From Chitinophagaceae bacterium DXS (GTDB lineage Bacteria > Bacteroidota > Bacteroidia > Chitinophagales > Chitinophagaceae): a stretch of 64,000 nt of DNA. Both the position numbers and the translations under genes were made by a program. The notes under the pieces are model-generated. The model searched no databases and had not been told where the DNA came from. It saw only the letters and a program-made list of their open reading frames with translations. Numbering within the stretch: position 1 is the stretch's first letter; each line of letters starts with the position of its first letter. The stretch lies in NCBI GenBank assembly GCA_030345135.1, contig CP128386.1, positions 6,431,623 through 6,495,622 on the forward strand. The letters are read 5' to 3'. Below are positions 7,591 to 15,911 of the stretch, piece after piece.

Positions 7591-8103
7591 ATGAAAACGA
7601 TAGATGCTATTACTAAACCAGTATTATTTGCCCTTCTGTTAACGCTAAGTTTTGTTGCATTGCATGCCCAGGATTCTACAAAAAAGAAGCCTTCCAAAGA
7701 AGATATGGTGAAAGAGCTGATCCAAAAGAAAGAATATGTTTTTATCGCACAAATGGCTTTGCCGATGAGCGGCGGATCAAGACAATTGACGACTTATTAT
7801 GATTTTAAAGTGTATGGAGATACGTTGAAAAGCGATTTGCCTTATTTCGGCCGTTCCTTTTCTGCGCCAATTGATCCAAGCAAGATTGGGATAAATTTTA
7901 CAACTACAGACTTTGATTACGTTGTTGCCGACCGCAAAAAAGGTGGCTGGGATATTACTATTACTCCACGCAATAATTCAGACTGGAGACAATTTCTCTT
8001 AACAGTTTTTACCAACGGATCAGCATCGATGCAGGCGTCGAGCAATAACCGGCAACCAATTTCTTTTAATGGCTATATAGAGGCGAGGAAGGCGAAGAAA
8101 TAA
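7591..8103 (+). CDS. Exported DUF4251 protein
   Basis: The start at 7591 opens a signal peptide (about 27 residues, ending LHAQ); an upstream in-frame extension runs into repeat-derived sequence and is rejected. The mature 144 residues match DUF4251 closely: SRQLTTYYDFKVYGDTL, LPYFGRSFSAPIDP, FTTTDFDYVV, GGWDITITP, and a C-terminal SSNNRQPISFNGYIE. The domain is a small beta-rich periplasmic or surface module of Bacteroidota with no known activity. A 67-bp gap separates it from the small membrane protein gene downstream, and the two could share a transcript ending at the hairpin at 8370. Confidence 0.9.
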   Translation: MKTIDAITKPVLFALLLTLSFVALHAQDSTKKKPSKEDMVKELIQKKEYVFIAQMALPMSGGSRQLTTYYDFKVYGDTLKSDLPYFGRSFSAPIDPSKIGINFTTTDFDYVVADRKKGGWDITITPRNNSDWRQFLLTVFTNGSASMQASSNNRQPISFNGYIEARKAKK

Positions 8104-8170
8104 TTAGAGAAGGAATATGGTCGTCTTAAATTGACGGATATTTATTACATTCATCCAAACTAAACCACAG

Positions 8171-8365
8171 ATGCTATTAAGGCTAAAAAGCGTTCTAAAA
8201 AAACTTTTGCCAATCGTATTGATTGTTTGTGTAGTTTCAAATGCCCTGGGAGTATTTTTTAAGTTAGGCCATCACGCCGGCGCAGAATTTTTGCTTTTAC
8301 TCAGTTTGTATTTGTTCTACTTTGCACTAATACTTCTGATCATCAGGGTGTTTAAAATAATATAA
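8171..8365 (+). CDS. Small two-helix membrane protein, unknown
   Basis: 64 residues and very hydrophobic: a basic start (LRLKSVLKK), a first helix about 12-31, a short polar turn with KLGHHAG, a second helix about 38-60, ending VFKII. No family was recognised. Support for reality is modest: an ATG start, good membrane topology with a positive N-terminus, and a stem-loop terminator directly after the stop. It could be a small membrane regulator, but nothing shows what it does. Confidence 0.5.
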   Translation: MLLRLKSVLKKLLPIVLIVCVVSNALGVFFKLGHHAGAEFLLLLSLYLFYFALILLIIRVFKII

Positions 8366-8369
8366 GATA

Positions 8370-8406
8370 GAAGGGCCGGACTTGCCTTCCCGGATGTCCG
8401 GCCTTC
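8370..8406. terminator. GC-rich hairpin between convergent genes
   Basis: GAAGGGCCGGAC (8370-8381) pairs with GTCCGGCCTTC (8396-8406) with a single bulged G and a 14-nt loop. It lies between the ends of the 64-aa gene (8365) and rmuC (8414). The U-tract is weak on both strands. Confidence 0.7.
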
Positions 8407-8413
8407 TTAGCAT

Positions 8414-9811
8414 TTAATTTTCTTCCAACAGCCTTTCTGTAATTTGTTTTGAAGTATTGGCGCCCATTTTTCTTAGCTCTTCAACACGATTGATGATATT
8501 TCCCCTGCCGGTTGATAATTGCTTAAAAGCAGTGTCATAAGCACCTGAAGCCTCGTTCAACTTCCTTCCTACTATTTCCAGGTTATCAATAAAACCAACA
8601 AACTTATCGTATAACGCCCCAGCTTTGTCGGCGACACTTAACGCATGCCTGTTTTGTTGCTCCACCTTCCACAGGTCAGCTACGATACGTAATACTGCAA
8701 ATAAGTTGGTAGGACTTACCAACAGTATTTTTTTGTCGTATGCATATTTCCAAAGGGATATGTCGGATTTAACTGCTTCCAGAAATGCGGGCTCAATAGG
8801 AATAAATAGCAACACATAATCCAATGCCTGGGCATAACGTGGATAATTCTTTTTAGAAAGTCCGTCAATATGGTTCCGTAATGATCTTATATGCTGCTGA
8901 AGAAACTGCTGCTGCCCATCAACCTCTTCACAAGAGAGATATTGTTCCCATGCCACAAGCGACACTTTTGAATCAATGATCACTTTGCGGTTGTCAGGAT
9001 AAAGAATGGTAATATCAGGTTGCAAACCTTTGCCCGTTTCATCTTTGATAATGTTGCCGGAATTGTCTTTAATAAATTCCTGCACAAAATATTCACGGCC
9101 TTTTGTTAATCCGCTGTTCTCCAGTAAACTTTCCAATATCATCTCGCCCCAATTGCCCTGCATTTTTGTGTTGCCTTTCAAAGCTGTTGTAAGATTGTTG
9201 GCTTCGAGGCTCACCTGTTGGCTCATTTCAATTAAGCGCTGTACTTCTTTGCCTAGTGAAAACCGTTCTTTGCTTTCTTTGTCATACGTTTCTTCCACTT
9301 TTTGCTTGAATTCTACTAATTGACTTTTCAGCGGAGTAATGAGCGCATTCATCTTCTCTTCATTCAGTTGCGTGAATTTCTCGGTTTTCTCTTCCAGAAT
9401 ATTTTGCGCCAGATTTTTGAACTCGAACTTGAAATGTTCCCCAAGTTGCTCTATTTCTTTTTTCTGGTTTTCCAGTTTTTCCTCGGCTGATCTGAATTTT
9501 TCTTTAAACATAGCTAACTGGCTCTGCAGCACCTGGTTCTCCATTTGAAACCTTTTGAGGGACTTATGTTCTTCTTCAAGTAACTGACTGCGGCTTTCTG
9601 CTTTTGAAACCTGCTGAATCAATAATTCTTTCTCGTTCTGAAGTGATTTGCTTTGAGCTTCAGCCTGTTCTGCAATACCAGTCTGTTGTTGAAGTCTTTC
9701 ATTCAACACAGATAATTGCTTTATAAATGATGGTCGTTGAAAAAGCCAGGTAAGTAAAACGCCCATAATTAATGCCGCAATGGCAACCGTAACGGTGATT
9801 ATCATGTCCAT
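8414..9811 (-). CDS. rmuC: DNA recombination protein RmuC
   Basis: The start at 9811 is preferred over one 96 bp upstream because GGAGG (9816-9820) sits 4 bases before it, and the product then opens with the typical N-terminal membrane helix MDMIITVTVAIAALIMGVLL. The 465 residues show that helix, a long coiled coil (about 30-200), then the conserved RmuC core: MQGNWGEMILESLLENSGL, an IIDSKVSLVAWE segment, FIPIEPAFLEAV, and SPTNLFAVLRIVADLW. RmuC limits inversions at short inverted repeats in E. coli and has a PD-(D/E)XK nuclease-like core. It is divergent from trxA, with 134 bp between the starts. Confidence 0.95.
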   Translation of the reverse strand: MDMIITVTVAIAALIMGVLLTWLFQRPSFIKQLSVLNERLQQQTGIAEQAEAQSKSLQNEKELLIQQVSKAESRSQLLEEEHKSLKRFQMENQVLQSQLAMFKEKFRSAEEKLENQKKEIEQLGEHFKFEFKNLAQNILEEKTEKFTQLNEEKMNALITPLKSQLVEFKQKVEETYDKESKERFSLGKEVQRLIEMSQQVSLEANNLTTALKGNTKMQGNWGEMILESLLENSGLTKGREYFVQEFIKDNSGNIIKDETGKGLQPDITILYPDNRKVIIDSKVSLVAWEQYLSCEEVDGQQQFLQQHIRSLRNHIDGLSKKNYPRYAQALDYVLLFIPIEPAFLEAVKSDISLWKYAYDKKILLVSPTNLFAVLRIVADLWKVEQQNRHALSVADKAGALYDKFVGFIDNLEIVGRKLNEASGAYDTAFKQLSTGRGNIINRVEELRKMGANTSKQITERLLEEN

Positions 9812-9945
9812 ATTTCCTCCGGTTTTGTTGTAAACGGCTAAAATGTCATTATATTTTGATGGCATGTTAGTTGTGCTAAAAAATAAAAGCGGGTTGAAAA
9901 TATGCACATGAGTGCCAAATTTCTTCCAGTCTTAAATAGTATATT

Positions 9946-10254
9946 ATGGAAGCACAAAACAAACGTTTTTCAGAATTGATAAAGGGCGAAAAGCCAGTAC
10001 TGGTTGATTTTACGGCTGAATGGTGCGGACCTTGTAAAACAATGGCTCCGGTCTTAAAAGATGTGAAACAGCAACTTGGCGAAGCGATCACGATCATCAA
10101 AGTTGATGTGGACAAGAATCCGCAAGTAGCGTCCTTTTACAAGATTCAGGGTGTGCCCACATTTATCTTATTTAAGAACGGCGAGATCAAGTGGCGGCAG
10201 AGCGGTGCAATGAGCCAGGCACAATTGAAGCAGGCGCTGCAACATTTTTCGTAA
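9946..10254 (+). CDS. trxA: Thioredoxin
   Basis: 102 residues, cytoplasmic. The active-site WCGPC is at 26-30, the following lysine and Pro34 are present, and the cis-proline is P71 in GVPTF. The buried aspartate is D21 (VLVDFTAEW). This is a complete single-domain thioredoxin that reduces protein disulfides, using electrons normally supplied by thioredoxin reductase (not in this window). The stop is followed directly by repeat-rich spacer with no strong terminator. Confidence 0.95.
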   Translation: MEAQNKRFSELIKGEKPVLVDFTAEWCGPCKTMAPVLKDVKQQLGEAITIIKVDVDKNPQVASFYKIQGVPTFILFKNGEIKWRQSGAMSQAQLKQALQHFS

Positions 10255-10257
10255 AAA

Positions 10258-10420
10258 GTGAGGGTTGAGGTATCAGGCGTCAGGTACCAGGTTTGAGGTA
10301 TAAGGTGTAAAATGTAACTTACAGAATCAGTCAGTGTCTAACATTTGCACATTTACATATCCGCACATTCGCACATTAAGATATTCGCAAATTTTCAATT
10401 GTCACCTTTCAATTTTCCAT
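10258..10420. repeat. Three degenerate word-repeat families side by side, running into the ATPase gene end
   Basis: In order: AGGTATCAGGCGTCAGGTACCAGG-type words (10267-10305), TTTGCACATTTACATATCC / GCACATTCGCACATT words (10344-10378), and TTTTCAATTGTCACC / TTTCAATTTTCCATTAA words (10391-10424). The third block overlaps the last codons of the minus-strand ATPase gene. The first and third families recur at 31566 and at 15262 and 15468. Confidence 0.65.
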
Positions 10421-12908
10421 TAACCCTGCGTCTCCATTTCCAAACTTCAACCCAAATAACAGAGATAAATGCAACCAACAGGCATATGCCCAGTTGTTGG
10501 ATGTTGAGTTGCTGCACATGAAAAAAGTTTGCAACCGGAGGAACGTACAGTATGATTGCCGTTAGAAGAATGGTGATTAAAAGAATAATCCGCAGTAGTG
10601 CATTCCTGTTGGCAAAACTGCTGACGACTGAATAATAAAAGGATCTGTTAACCAGTGTGAGCCAGATATTCGCAAACAATAAAGTAGTAAATACCATTGC
10701 CCTCGTTTCATTTTCTTCGTGCCCCTGGTTTACGCTCAGCTGGTAAACAAACAATACCCCTGCTGTAATTGCAAGCCCTTGAATAAGGCTCAGCCCCATT
10801 TCCTTCAATGAGAGAAAGGTTGTTGTAAATGAACGCGGAGGTTGCTGCATTACATTCTTTTCGATTGGCTCATTCTCATAAACAATAGAACAGGTTGGTC
10901 CCATAATTACTTCCAGGAAAATAACATGCACTGGTGTAAATATATTTGGATACAGCCATCCAAAAAACAGCGGTAATGATACAGTGAGGATGATGGGAAT
11001 GTGAATGGAAATGATGTATTGAACTGCACGTTTCAGGTTCGAATATATTTTCCTGCCCATAGCGATCGCATCAATCATTTTTGAAAGATCATCATCTGCC
11101 AAAACCAGTGCCGCTGCACCTTTCGCTATTTCAGTTCCCTTCTTTCCCATAGCTATACCAATGTGTGCTGCTTTTAAAGCGGGTCCGTCATTAACACCAT
11201 CACCGGTCATTGCTACAATTTCATTTTGATCCTTAAGCGCATTAATAATTCGCAGCTTAGCTTCAGGAAACATGCGCGTAAAAATATTAACACGTTTAAC
11301 TTCCTCTTTTAATTTCTTCTCGTCCATTTCCAACAGCGCTTCTCCATTCAAAATATTTTCCGGGCCACGCAGTCCTGCTTGTGCTGCAATGGCCGTGGTG
11401 GTAAATTCGTTATCTCCGGTAATTATTTTTACTTTAATGCCTGCATCATAAAACTGATTAAACACATCCGAAATATTCTTTTTAGGAGGATCATAAAATG
11501 CAACCATGCCAAGAAAGTGAAATGGCAGCGTTTGTTGTTTTGCCGGAAACTTGTCTTCCGGATAATCACTTAATGCAACGCCCAGGATCCGGTAGCCTTT
11601 CAGTGCTAATTCATTAATAATCTTTTTGATGCTTTTCTGCTCTTCTGGCATAAGATTACTAACAGCAAGGATTGCCTCCGGTGCACCTTTGGCGGCAATG
11701 ATTCTTTTTCCTTTTGCATTTCGAAATACGTGCGTCATCATCGGTGGTCGGCCATCCAGCGGAAATTCGTGCACCAGCTGAAATGATTTTCGTTCATCAA
11801 TGTCCGCGAAAGATTCATACACTTTGTGCAGCGCCTTTTCCATCGGGTCAAACGGAACCGGTTCGCTTGCCCACATTGCGACTGTAATTAGGTTTTTTGC
11901 TTCTTCAGATTGCCAGTCGTTTTTAAAATAGGTACGTTGTTGCGGCCAAACATGAATGGCTTCCAGTTCCATCCGGTTTTCTGTAATTGTTCCGGTTTTA
12001 TCTGTGCAGATAACGGTCGCACTTCCCAGTGTTTCAACGGTTCTGATCTGTTTTACGATAATTCCCCTGCGCATTAACCGCCATGCTCCCAATGCCATAA
12101 ATGTTGTAAAGGCGACAGGAATTTCTTCGGGGAGAATGGACATTGCCAGTGTCAGACCTTTCAGGAAACTATCCAGGATCTGCTTCGAACGGAGATAATT
12201 AACCAGCCAGACCAGGACAAAAATGGCGACACCTGCAATGGCCATCCTGGTTACGAAGCTTTTTATCTGTAACTGAAGCGGCGTATCTTCTTCTTTAATG
12301 CCGAGCAAAGACTGTCCAAGCTTATTTAATTCTGTTTGCCTGCCAATAGCTGTTACCCTGCATATAGCCATACCCGTTACCACCGCCGTTCCCTGGAATA
12401 CTTTGCTTTCTTCTCCATTGTTTGATTTTATTACAGCAAATGCTTCACCCGTAAGAATGGATTCATTCACGGAGAAATCCGAAGAGAATACAACCTCGCC
12501 ATCAGCAGGTATTGATCCTCCTTCTTCAACCAACATAAGGTCATTGAGCACAAGTTCTTCAAGCGCAATTTTTTTGATCAGGCCATTGCGGATAACTTTT
12601 ACCTGGGGTTGGTTAAGGGTTTCCAGTGCTGCCAATGCTTTCCGGCTTCTGTTGTCCTGGTAGAATTCAATTCCCGAAACAACAATAATGGCCGCAAGCA
12701 TAAAATAAGCTTCGCCGGTTTCGTGCAGCAAAAAGTAAATTATTGTTGTTGCAATTAACAACAACAGCATCGGTTCTTTTAATGTGTTGATCAGGGCTAT
12801 CAACCAGTTACTTTCCTTTTCATGCTTCCATTCATTGCTCCCGTTTAATTTCCGGGAAGCAATAACTTCTTCTGTCGTTAAGCCTTTTAAACCTTCGGGA
12901 ATATTCAT
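10395..12908 (-). CDS. P2-type cation-transporting ATPase (Ca2+-ATPase-like)
   Basis: 837 residues in P-type ATPase order: an N-terminal cation-ATPase domain with LTTEEVIASRKLNGSNE, helices 1-2 (about 37-85), an actuator domain with LTGEA at 152-156, helices 3-4 with ILPEEIP (258-264) as the ion-site loop, phosphorylated D303 in CTDKTGT, a nucleotide domain, the MTGDGVNDGPALK hinge, and about six C-terminal helices. The PEEIP and GDGVNDGPALK forms fit the P2 Ca2+/Mn2+/Na+ group, but the ion cannot be settled here. It lies 35 bp downstream of the MFS gene on the same strand, so an efflux operon is likely. The last about nine residues come from an intergenic-type repeat. Confidence 0.9.
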   Translation of the reverse strand: MNIPEGLKGLTTEEVIASRKLNGSNEWKHEKESNWLIALINTLKEPMLLLLIATTIIYFLLHETGEAYFMLAAIIVVSGIEFYQDNRSRKALAALETLNQPQVKVIRNGLIKKIALEELVLNDLMLVEEGGSIPADGEVVFSSDFSVNESILTGEAFAVIKSNNGEESKVFQGTAVVTGMAICRVTAIGRQTELNKLGQSLLGIKEEDTPLQLQIKSFVTRMAIAGVAIFVLVWLVNYLRSKQILDSFLKGLTLAMSILPEEIPVAFTTFMALGAWRLMRRGIIVKQIRTVETLGSATVICTDKTGTITENRMELEAIHVWPQQRTYFKNDWQSEEAKNLITVAMWASEPVPFDPMEKALHKVYESFADIDERKSFQLVHEFPLDGRPPMMTHVFRNAKGKRIIAAKGAPEAILAVSNLMPEEQKSIKKIINELALKGYRILGVALSDYPEDKFPAKQQTLPFHFLGMVAFYDPPKKNISDVFNQFYDAGIKVKIITGDNEFTTTAIAAQAGLRGPENILNGEALLEMDEKKLKEEVKRVNIFTRMFPEAKLRIINALKDQNEIVAMTGDGVNDGPALKAAHIGIAMGKKGTEIAKGAAALVLADDDLSKMIDAIAMGRKIYSNLKRAVQYIISIHIPIILTVSLPLFFGWLYPNIFTPVHVIFLEVIMGPTCSIVYENEPIEKNVMQQPPRSFTTTFLSLKEMGLSLIQGLAITAGVLFVYQLSVNQGHEENETRAMVFTTLLFANIWLTLVNRSFYYSVVSSFANRNALLRIILLITILLTAIILYVPPVANFFHVQQLNIQQLGICLLVAFISVIWVEVWKWRRRVNGKLKGDN

Positions 12909-12943
12909 CTTCGAATGAGATTATATAATAAAAAGTACTGCGT

Positions 12944-14365
12944 TTATACCATTTCAACAACTTCCGGCTTCTTATCCGTGTATTTAACGCGTGGCAACCT
13001 GAATGCAGGCATAAATGCAATCAAAATTAGAACAGATGACATCAGGAATGCATCCTGTATTGCATATTGTTCAGCCAGCGGCGCAGTATAATTTTTTGTG
13101 GTTGTGTAGTAGTTAAATAAATATTGATGCATAATCCCGCTAAGTGCAATGCCGGCAGAGCCGCTCAATTGTTGGGTAAGACTGTACATGGAAGAAGCCT
13201 GCGTAGCCTGATGTGGCAATACGGAGCTCATAGCGGTAGATGTAATTGGTGACACAAGCAGGCCCAATCCGCAACCTCTGACTGCCATGGTTAGTAAAAT
13301 AAACCAGGCCAACGGCTCATTGATCCTGGAAAAGAGAAACATGGATAATGTGAGAATGCCCAGTCCTATCAGTACTTCTCTTCTTGGTCCAAACTTGTCT
13401 GACCATGCACCTGCCATCGGTGTAAAGATGGCCATGACAATAGAGTTGGGGAGAATCATTAAACCTGATTGCGTTTCTGAATAATTAAGCAAGCCCTGTA
13501 ACAAAAAGGGCACGAGAAATAGCCCGCTATACAGTGCGATAGAGCGAACCATAGTTATAAGCATACAGTTGACGAATGTTTTGCTTGCGAAAATATTGAG
13601 ATCAAAAAGCGGATCCTTACTTTTCCTACATGTTCTTATAAATAAGATCAGCACAACAACCGACAAAATAAAGGTTCCCCACACATAAGGGGATAATGCA
13701 CCCAAATCGGCTGCCTTTGCCAATGCATATTGAATCAACAGAATGAACAAAGTGAACAGGATAAACCCTGACAAATGAAAATGGATAATTTTTCCTTTTC
13801 GCTTTTTTAGAAATCTTAATGAAATAGCTGCTATGATAATAGTTGCAATGCCGATCGGGAGGTTTACCATAAAAATAGAGGGCCATCCGAAGTATTGGGT
13901 AAGAATGCCGCCAAGTGTAGGGCCTAAAGCCGGACCCGTTATAGCACCCAATGACCACCAGCCCATTATTGCTCCTCTTTCTTTTTTAGGAAAGACGAGT
14001 GTAAGAATGGCCATGGCTGTTGGAGTAATTGCTCCGCCGCCAAACGCCTGGATGGCCCTCGATATAATAAGCATTTCAAGGCTGCGCGATAAGCCGCACA
14101 ACAAAGAACCTATTACAAAAACAGTGAGACTTGCCAGGTACAACCGGTAAAACCCAAAATTTTGTTTTAGCCAATTGGTGAGTGGCATAAACACGCAAAA
14201 CCCCAGCATGTAAGAAGTGATTACCCATTCTATATCATCTAAGCCACAATTAAATTCTCTCCGCATTACTGGTAGAGACACATTCACAATACTACTATCA
14301 ATGCCGGCCATAAAAGTGCCAAGCATTAATGGTAATAGTATGGCGAACTTGTGTTTAACTACCAT
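12944..14365 (-). CDS. DHA2-family drug:H+ antiporter (EmrB/QacA type MFS)
   Basis: 473 residues with about 14 transmembrane helices. The N-terminus has the DHA2 signature in helix 1, MAGIDSSIVNVSLPVM, then WVITSYMLG. Motif A is degenerate in the loop 2-3 region, and motif C is seen in GAITGPALGPTLGG of helix 5. EmrB-like pumps export lipophilic drugs and usually work with an EmrA adaptor and a TolC channel; neither is adjacent. A P-type ATPase gene follows 35 bp downstream, an unusual partnership. The 5' flank (14378-14405) is made of TTTTACGTTTTACGT repeat words, so the promoter lies within or beyond them. Confidence 0.9.
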   Translation of the reverse strand: MVVKHKFAILLPLMLGTFMAGIDSSIVNVSLPVMRREFNCGLDDIEWVITSYMLGFCVFMPLTNWLKQNFGFYRLYLASLTVFVIGSLLCGLSRSLEMLIISRAIQAFGGGAITPTAMAILTLVFPKKERGAIMGWWSLGAITGPALGPTLGGILTQYFGWPSIFMVNLPIGIATIIIAAISLRFLKKRKGKIIHFHLSGFILFTLFILLIQYALAKAADLGALSPYVWGTFILSVVVLILFIRTCRKSKDPLFDLNIFASKTFVNCMLITMVRSIALYSGLFLVPFLLQGLLNYSETQSGLMILPNSIVMAIFTPMAGAWSDKFGPRREVLIGLGILTLSMFLFSRINEPLAWFILLTMAVRGCGLGLLVSPITSTAMSSVLPHQATQASSMYSLTQQLSGSAGIALSGIMHQYLFNYYTTTKNYTAPLAEQYAIQDAFLMSSVLILIAFMPAFRLPRVKYTDKKPEVVEMV

Positions 14366-14377
14366 GCATCTTTTAGA

Positions 14378-14605
14378 TGTTGTAAGTTTTACGTTTTACG
14401 TTATACGTTTCCCACCACGAAGGAAGCACAGACTTTATTCAATTCTTCGTGCTCCTTGCTGCCTTCGGGCCTTCGTGGCATACATAGCAACAACACTGTG
14501 TTTCGTTGTGTCGTGCTGTCTCTGTGTTTCAATCCTTTGTGCTCCTTTGCGCCTTTGCGTCTTTGTGGCAAAAAATCCGTGTTTCTATGTGTCACCCTGC
14601 CTCCG
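14378..14605. repeat. Degenerate intergenic word repeats (TTTTACG and CTTTGCG/CTTCGTG families)
   Basis: The whole spacer between the MFS gene and the DJ-1 gene is repetitive. 14378-14410 has TTTTACGTTTTACG words. 14412-14480 has CCACGAAGGAAGCAC and CTTCGTGCTCCTTGCTGCC words. 14505-14605 has CTTTGTGCTCCTTTGCGCC and TTTGCGTCTTTGTGGC, then CCCTGCCTCCGTGG words. Successive words are 8-12 nt and differ by substitutions, as if drifting from a tandem microsatellite. Frames across it encode low-information peptides and are not genes. Confidence 0.75.
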
Positions 14606-14608
14606 TGG

Positions 14609-15184
14609 TTACAAATCAATTTTCACACCAAGCACCTTCAGGAAAGCAGCAATAAAAGAAGGATGTCCCGGCCATGCAGGAGAAGTAACAAGATTACCAT
14701 CCGTTACACTTTCAGATGGTGCTACTGAAACATAAGTGCCACCGGCAAGCTCAACTTCTGGTCCAACTGCGGGATAAGATGTTAACTTTCGTCCGTTTAG
14801 GACTTTGGCAGCAGCAAGGATTTGAGGGGCGTGGCAAATGGCTGCGAGGGGTTTGTTGTTGCTGGCAAAATATTGTACGATTTCGAGGACACGTTTGTTG
14901 AGACGCAGGTATTCAGGAGCTCTTCCGCCTGCAATTACCAATCCTTCATAATCGGCTTCTTTCACATCATCAAAAGTATAAGTGAGTTGAAAGTGATGGC
15001 CGGGCTTTTCTGAATAGGTTTGATCTCCTTCAAAATCATGGATCGCGGTTTTTACGGTGTCGCCTTTCTTTTTATCAGGACAAACAGCGTGTACTTCAAA
15101 GCCTACCATTTGTAGCATCTGGAAAGGAACCATTGTTTCGTAATCTTCAGCAAAATCGCCTGTAAGAAAGAGAATTTTTTTCAT
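14609..15184 (-). CDS. DJ-1/PfpI family protein (class I glutamine amidotransferase-like)
   Basis: 191 residues, cytoplasmic, the normal length for the family. [15 protein letters not shown] begins the fold and supplies the conserved acidic residue (E13/E16 region). The nucleophile elbow is [11 protein letters not shown] with C117 followed by H118. [14 protein letters not shown] is the usual oxyanion-side loop. Relatives include the YhbO/PfpI stress proteins, described variously as proteases, deglycases or glyoxalases, and the biochemical role is disputed. There is no partner gene; a 400-bp repeat-rich spacer lies upstream. Confidence 0.9.
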   Translation of the reverse strand: MKKILFLTGDFAEDYETMVPFQMLQMVGFEVHAVCPDKKKGDTVKTAIHDFEGDQTYSEKPGHHFQLTYTFDDVKEADYEGLVIAGGRAPEYLRLNKRVLEIVQYFASNNKPLAAICHAPQILAAAKVLNGRKLTSYPAVGPEVELAGGTYVSVAPSESVTDGNLVTSPAWPGHPSFIAAFLKVLGVKIDL

Positions 15185-15534
15185 ACTTCTATTTTTGTAG
15201 TTATCGAATGAAAGTAATGAAGGGAAGGTTAAAGTTAACTTGTTTAGACGGAAAACTCAACTCAGTTGACAATTGACATTTGAAAATTGACAATGATATG
15301 AGCGAAAAATAATCTGCGCCAATTTGTTTAGAGTTTTATTGCAGCTGGTGTAAGTTTGCAACCGCATCGTCACCTCGACGACAGGAGAGGTCTCCCGAAT
15401 AATTGATCTGATCGTGAGATTTTATATGCATTTGATATTGATAGGTCTTGACTAAACGACATTACATTTTCAATTGTCAATTTTCAATTCTCAATTGAAA
15501 AAAATGTCAATTTTCAACTCTCCATTAAAAAAAA
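15185..15534. repeat. Repeat-rich spacer: CAATTTTCAATT words and a second hairpin-word copy
   Basis: No gene. ACAATTGACATTTGAAAATTGACAATG (15268-15294, written here as one family word in the reverse sense) and TTTTCAATTGTCAATTTTC through CAACTCTCCATTAA (15467-15528) are opposite-strand copies of the family that also ends the ATPase gene. 15369-15402 is copy 2 of the CTCGACGACAGGAGAG hairpin word found at 7178. Confidence 0.65.
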
Positions 15535-15566
15535 GAGCGCCGTTATTAAATAACAGCGCTTGCTCT
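15528..15566 (-). terminator. Rho-independent terminator of the copper chaperone gene
   Basis: On the minus strand GCGCTGTTAT-(loop TTA)-ATAACGGCGC is followed by CTCTTTTTTTT. It has an almost perfect 10-bp stem and a strong U-tract, starting 22 bp after the stop of the chaperone gene. Confidence 0.9.
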
Positions 15567-15588
15567 AAACCAAAACCAATCTGTAAAA

Positions 15589-15801
15589 CTATTTCACTAC
15601 ATCAGCTTTAAATCCGGCCTTTTGAAGTATACTAAGAATATCTTTCTCATGTACTCCTTCACTTTCTATAGTCAATAATTTAGCGGGATTTTGCGTATCC
15701 ACTTTCCAGTTGCCGGCTCCTGCCGCTTCGTCCAAAAATGGGGTTGCTTTTTCTACGCAACCACTGCAATTAATATTTGTTTTGAATGTTATTGTTTTCA
15801 T
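15589..15801 (-). CDS. Heavy-metal-associated (HMA) copper chaperone, CopZ-like
   Basis: The start at 15801 gives a 70-residue single HMA domain. The in-frame upstream extension covers the promoter motifs and is rejected. The metal motif is N-C-S-G-C at about residues 10-14, within the ferredoxin-like pattern TITFKTNINCSGCVEKATPFL, and the end is ILQKAGFKADVV. Such proteins carry Cu(I) to a CopA-type pump, and a copA gene ends 110 bp upstream. The canonical M-x-C-x-x-C methionine is replaced (INCSGC), which is frequent in Bacteroidota versions. It has its own promoter region with three copies of the TTGTATAA motif and its own terminator. Confidence 0.9.
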   Translation of the reverse strand: MKTITFKTNINCSGCVEKATPFLDEAAGAGNWKVDTQNPAKLLTIESEGVHEKDILSILQKAGFKADVVK

Positions 15802-15838
15802 CGTCTTTCGTTTTTTGTGCGGGTTACCGCTCCGTTTA

Positions 15839-15905
15839 GTTATACAAATTTCGCTTATAGTGATCCCAGTTGCTTTATACAATTCTCCTATTCTGTTATA
15901 CAATT
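15839..15905 (-). promoter_or_regulatory. Promoter/operator of the copper chaperone gene: three AATTGTATAA sites
   Basis: On the minus strand, AATTGTATAACAG (15905-15893), AATTGTATAAAGC (15884-15872) and AATTTGTATAAC (15850-15839). The first two are exactly 21 bp apart, two helical turns. From the TTG of the middle site there are 27 nt to GAAATTTG (15852-15845), a near match to the Bacteroidota -7 box TAnnTTTG. The same 27-nt arrangement occurs before copA. Inferred: sites for the adjacent HMA-AraC activator. Confidence 0.6.
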
Positions 15906-15911
15906 TACAGG

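Noticed and set aside
9812-9907. Longer N-terminus for RmuC
   Set aside because: A GGAGG ribosome site and the family's N-terminal membrane helix both point to 9811.
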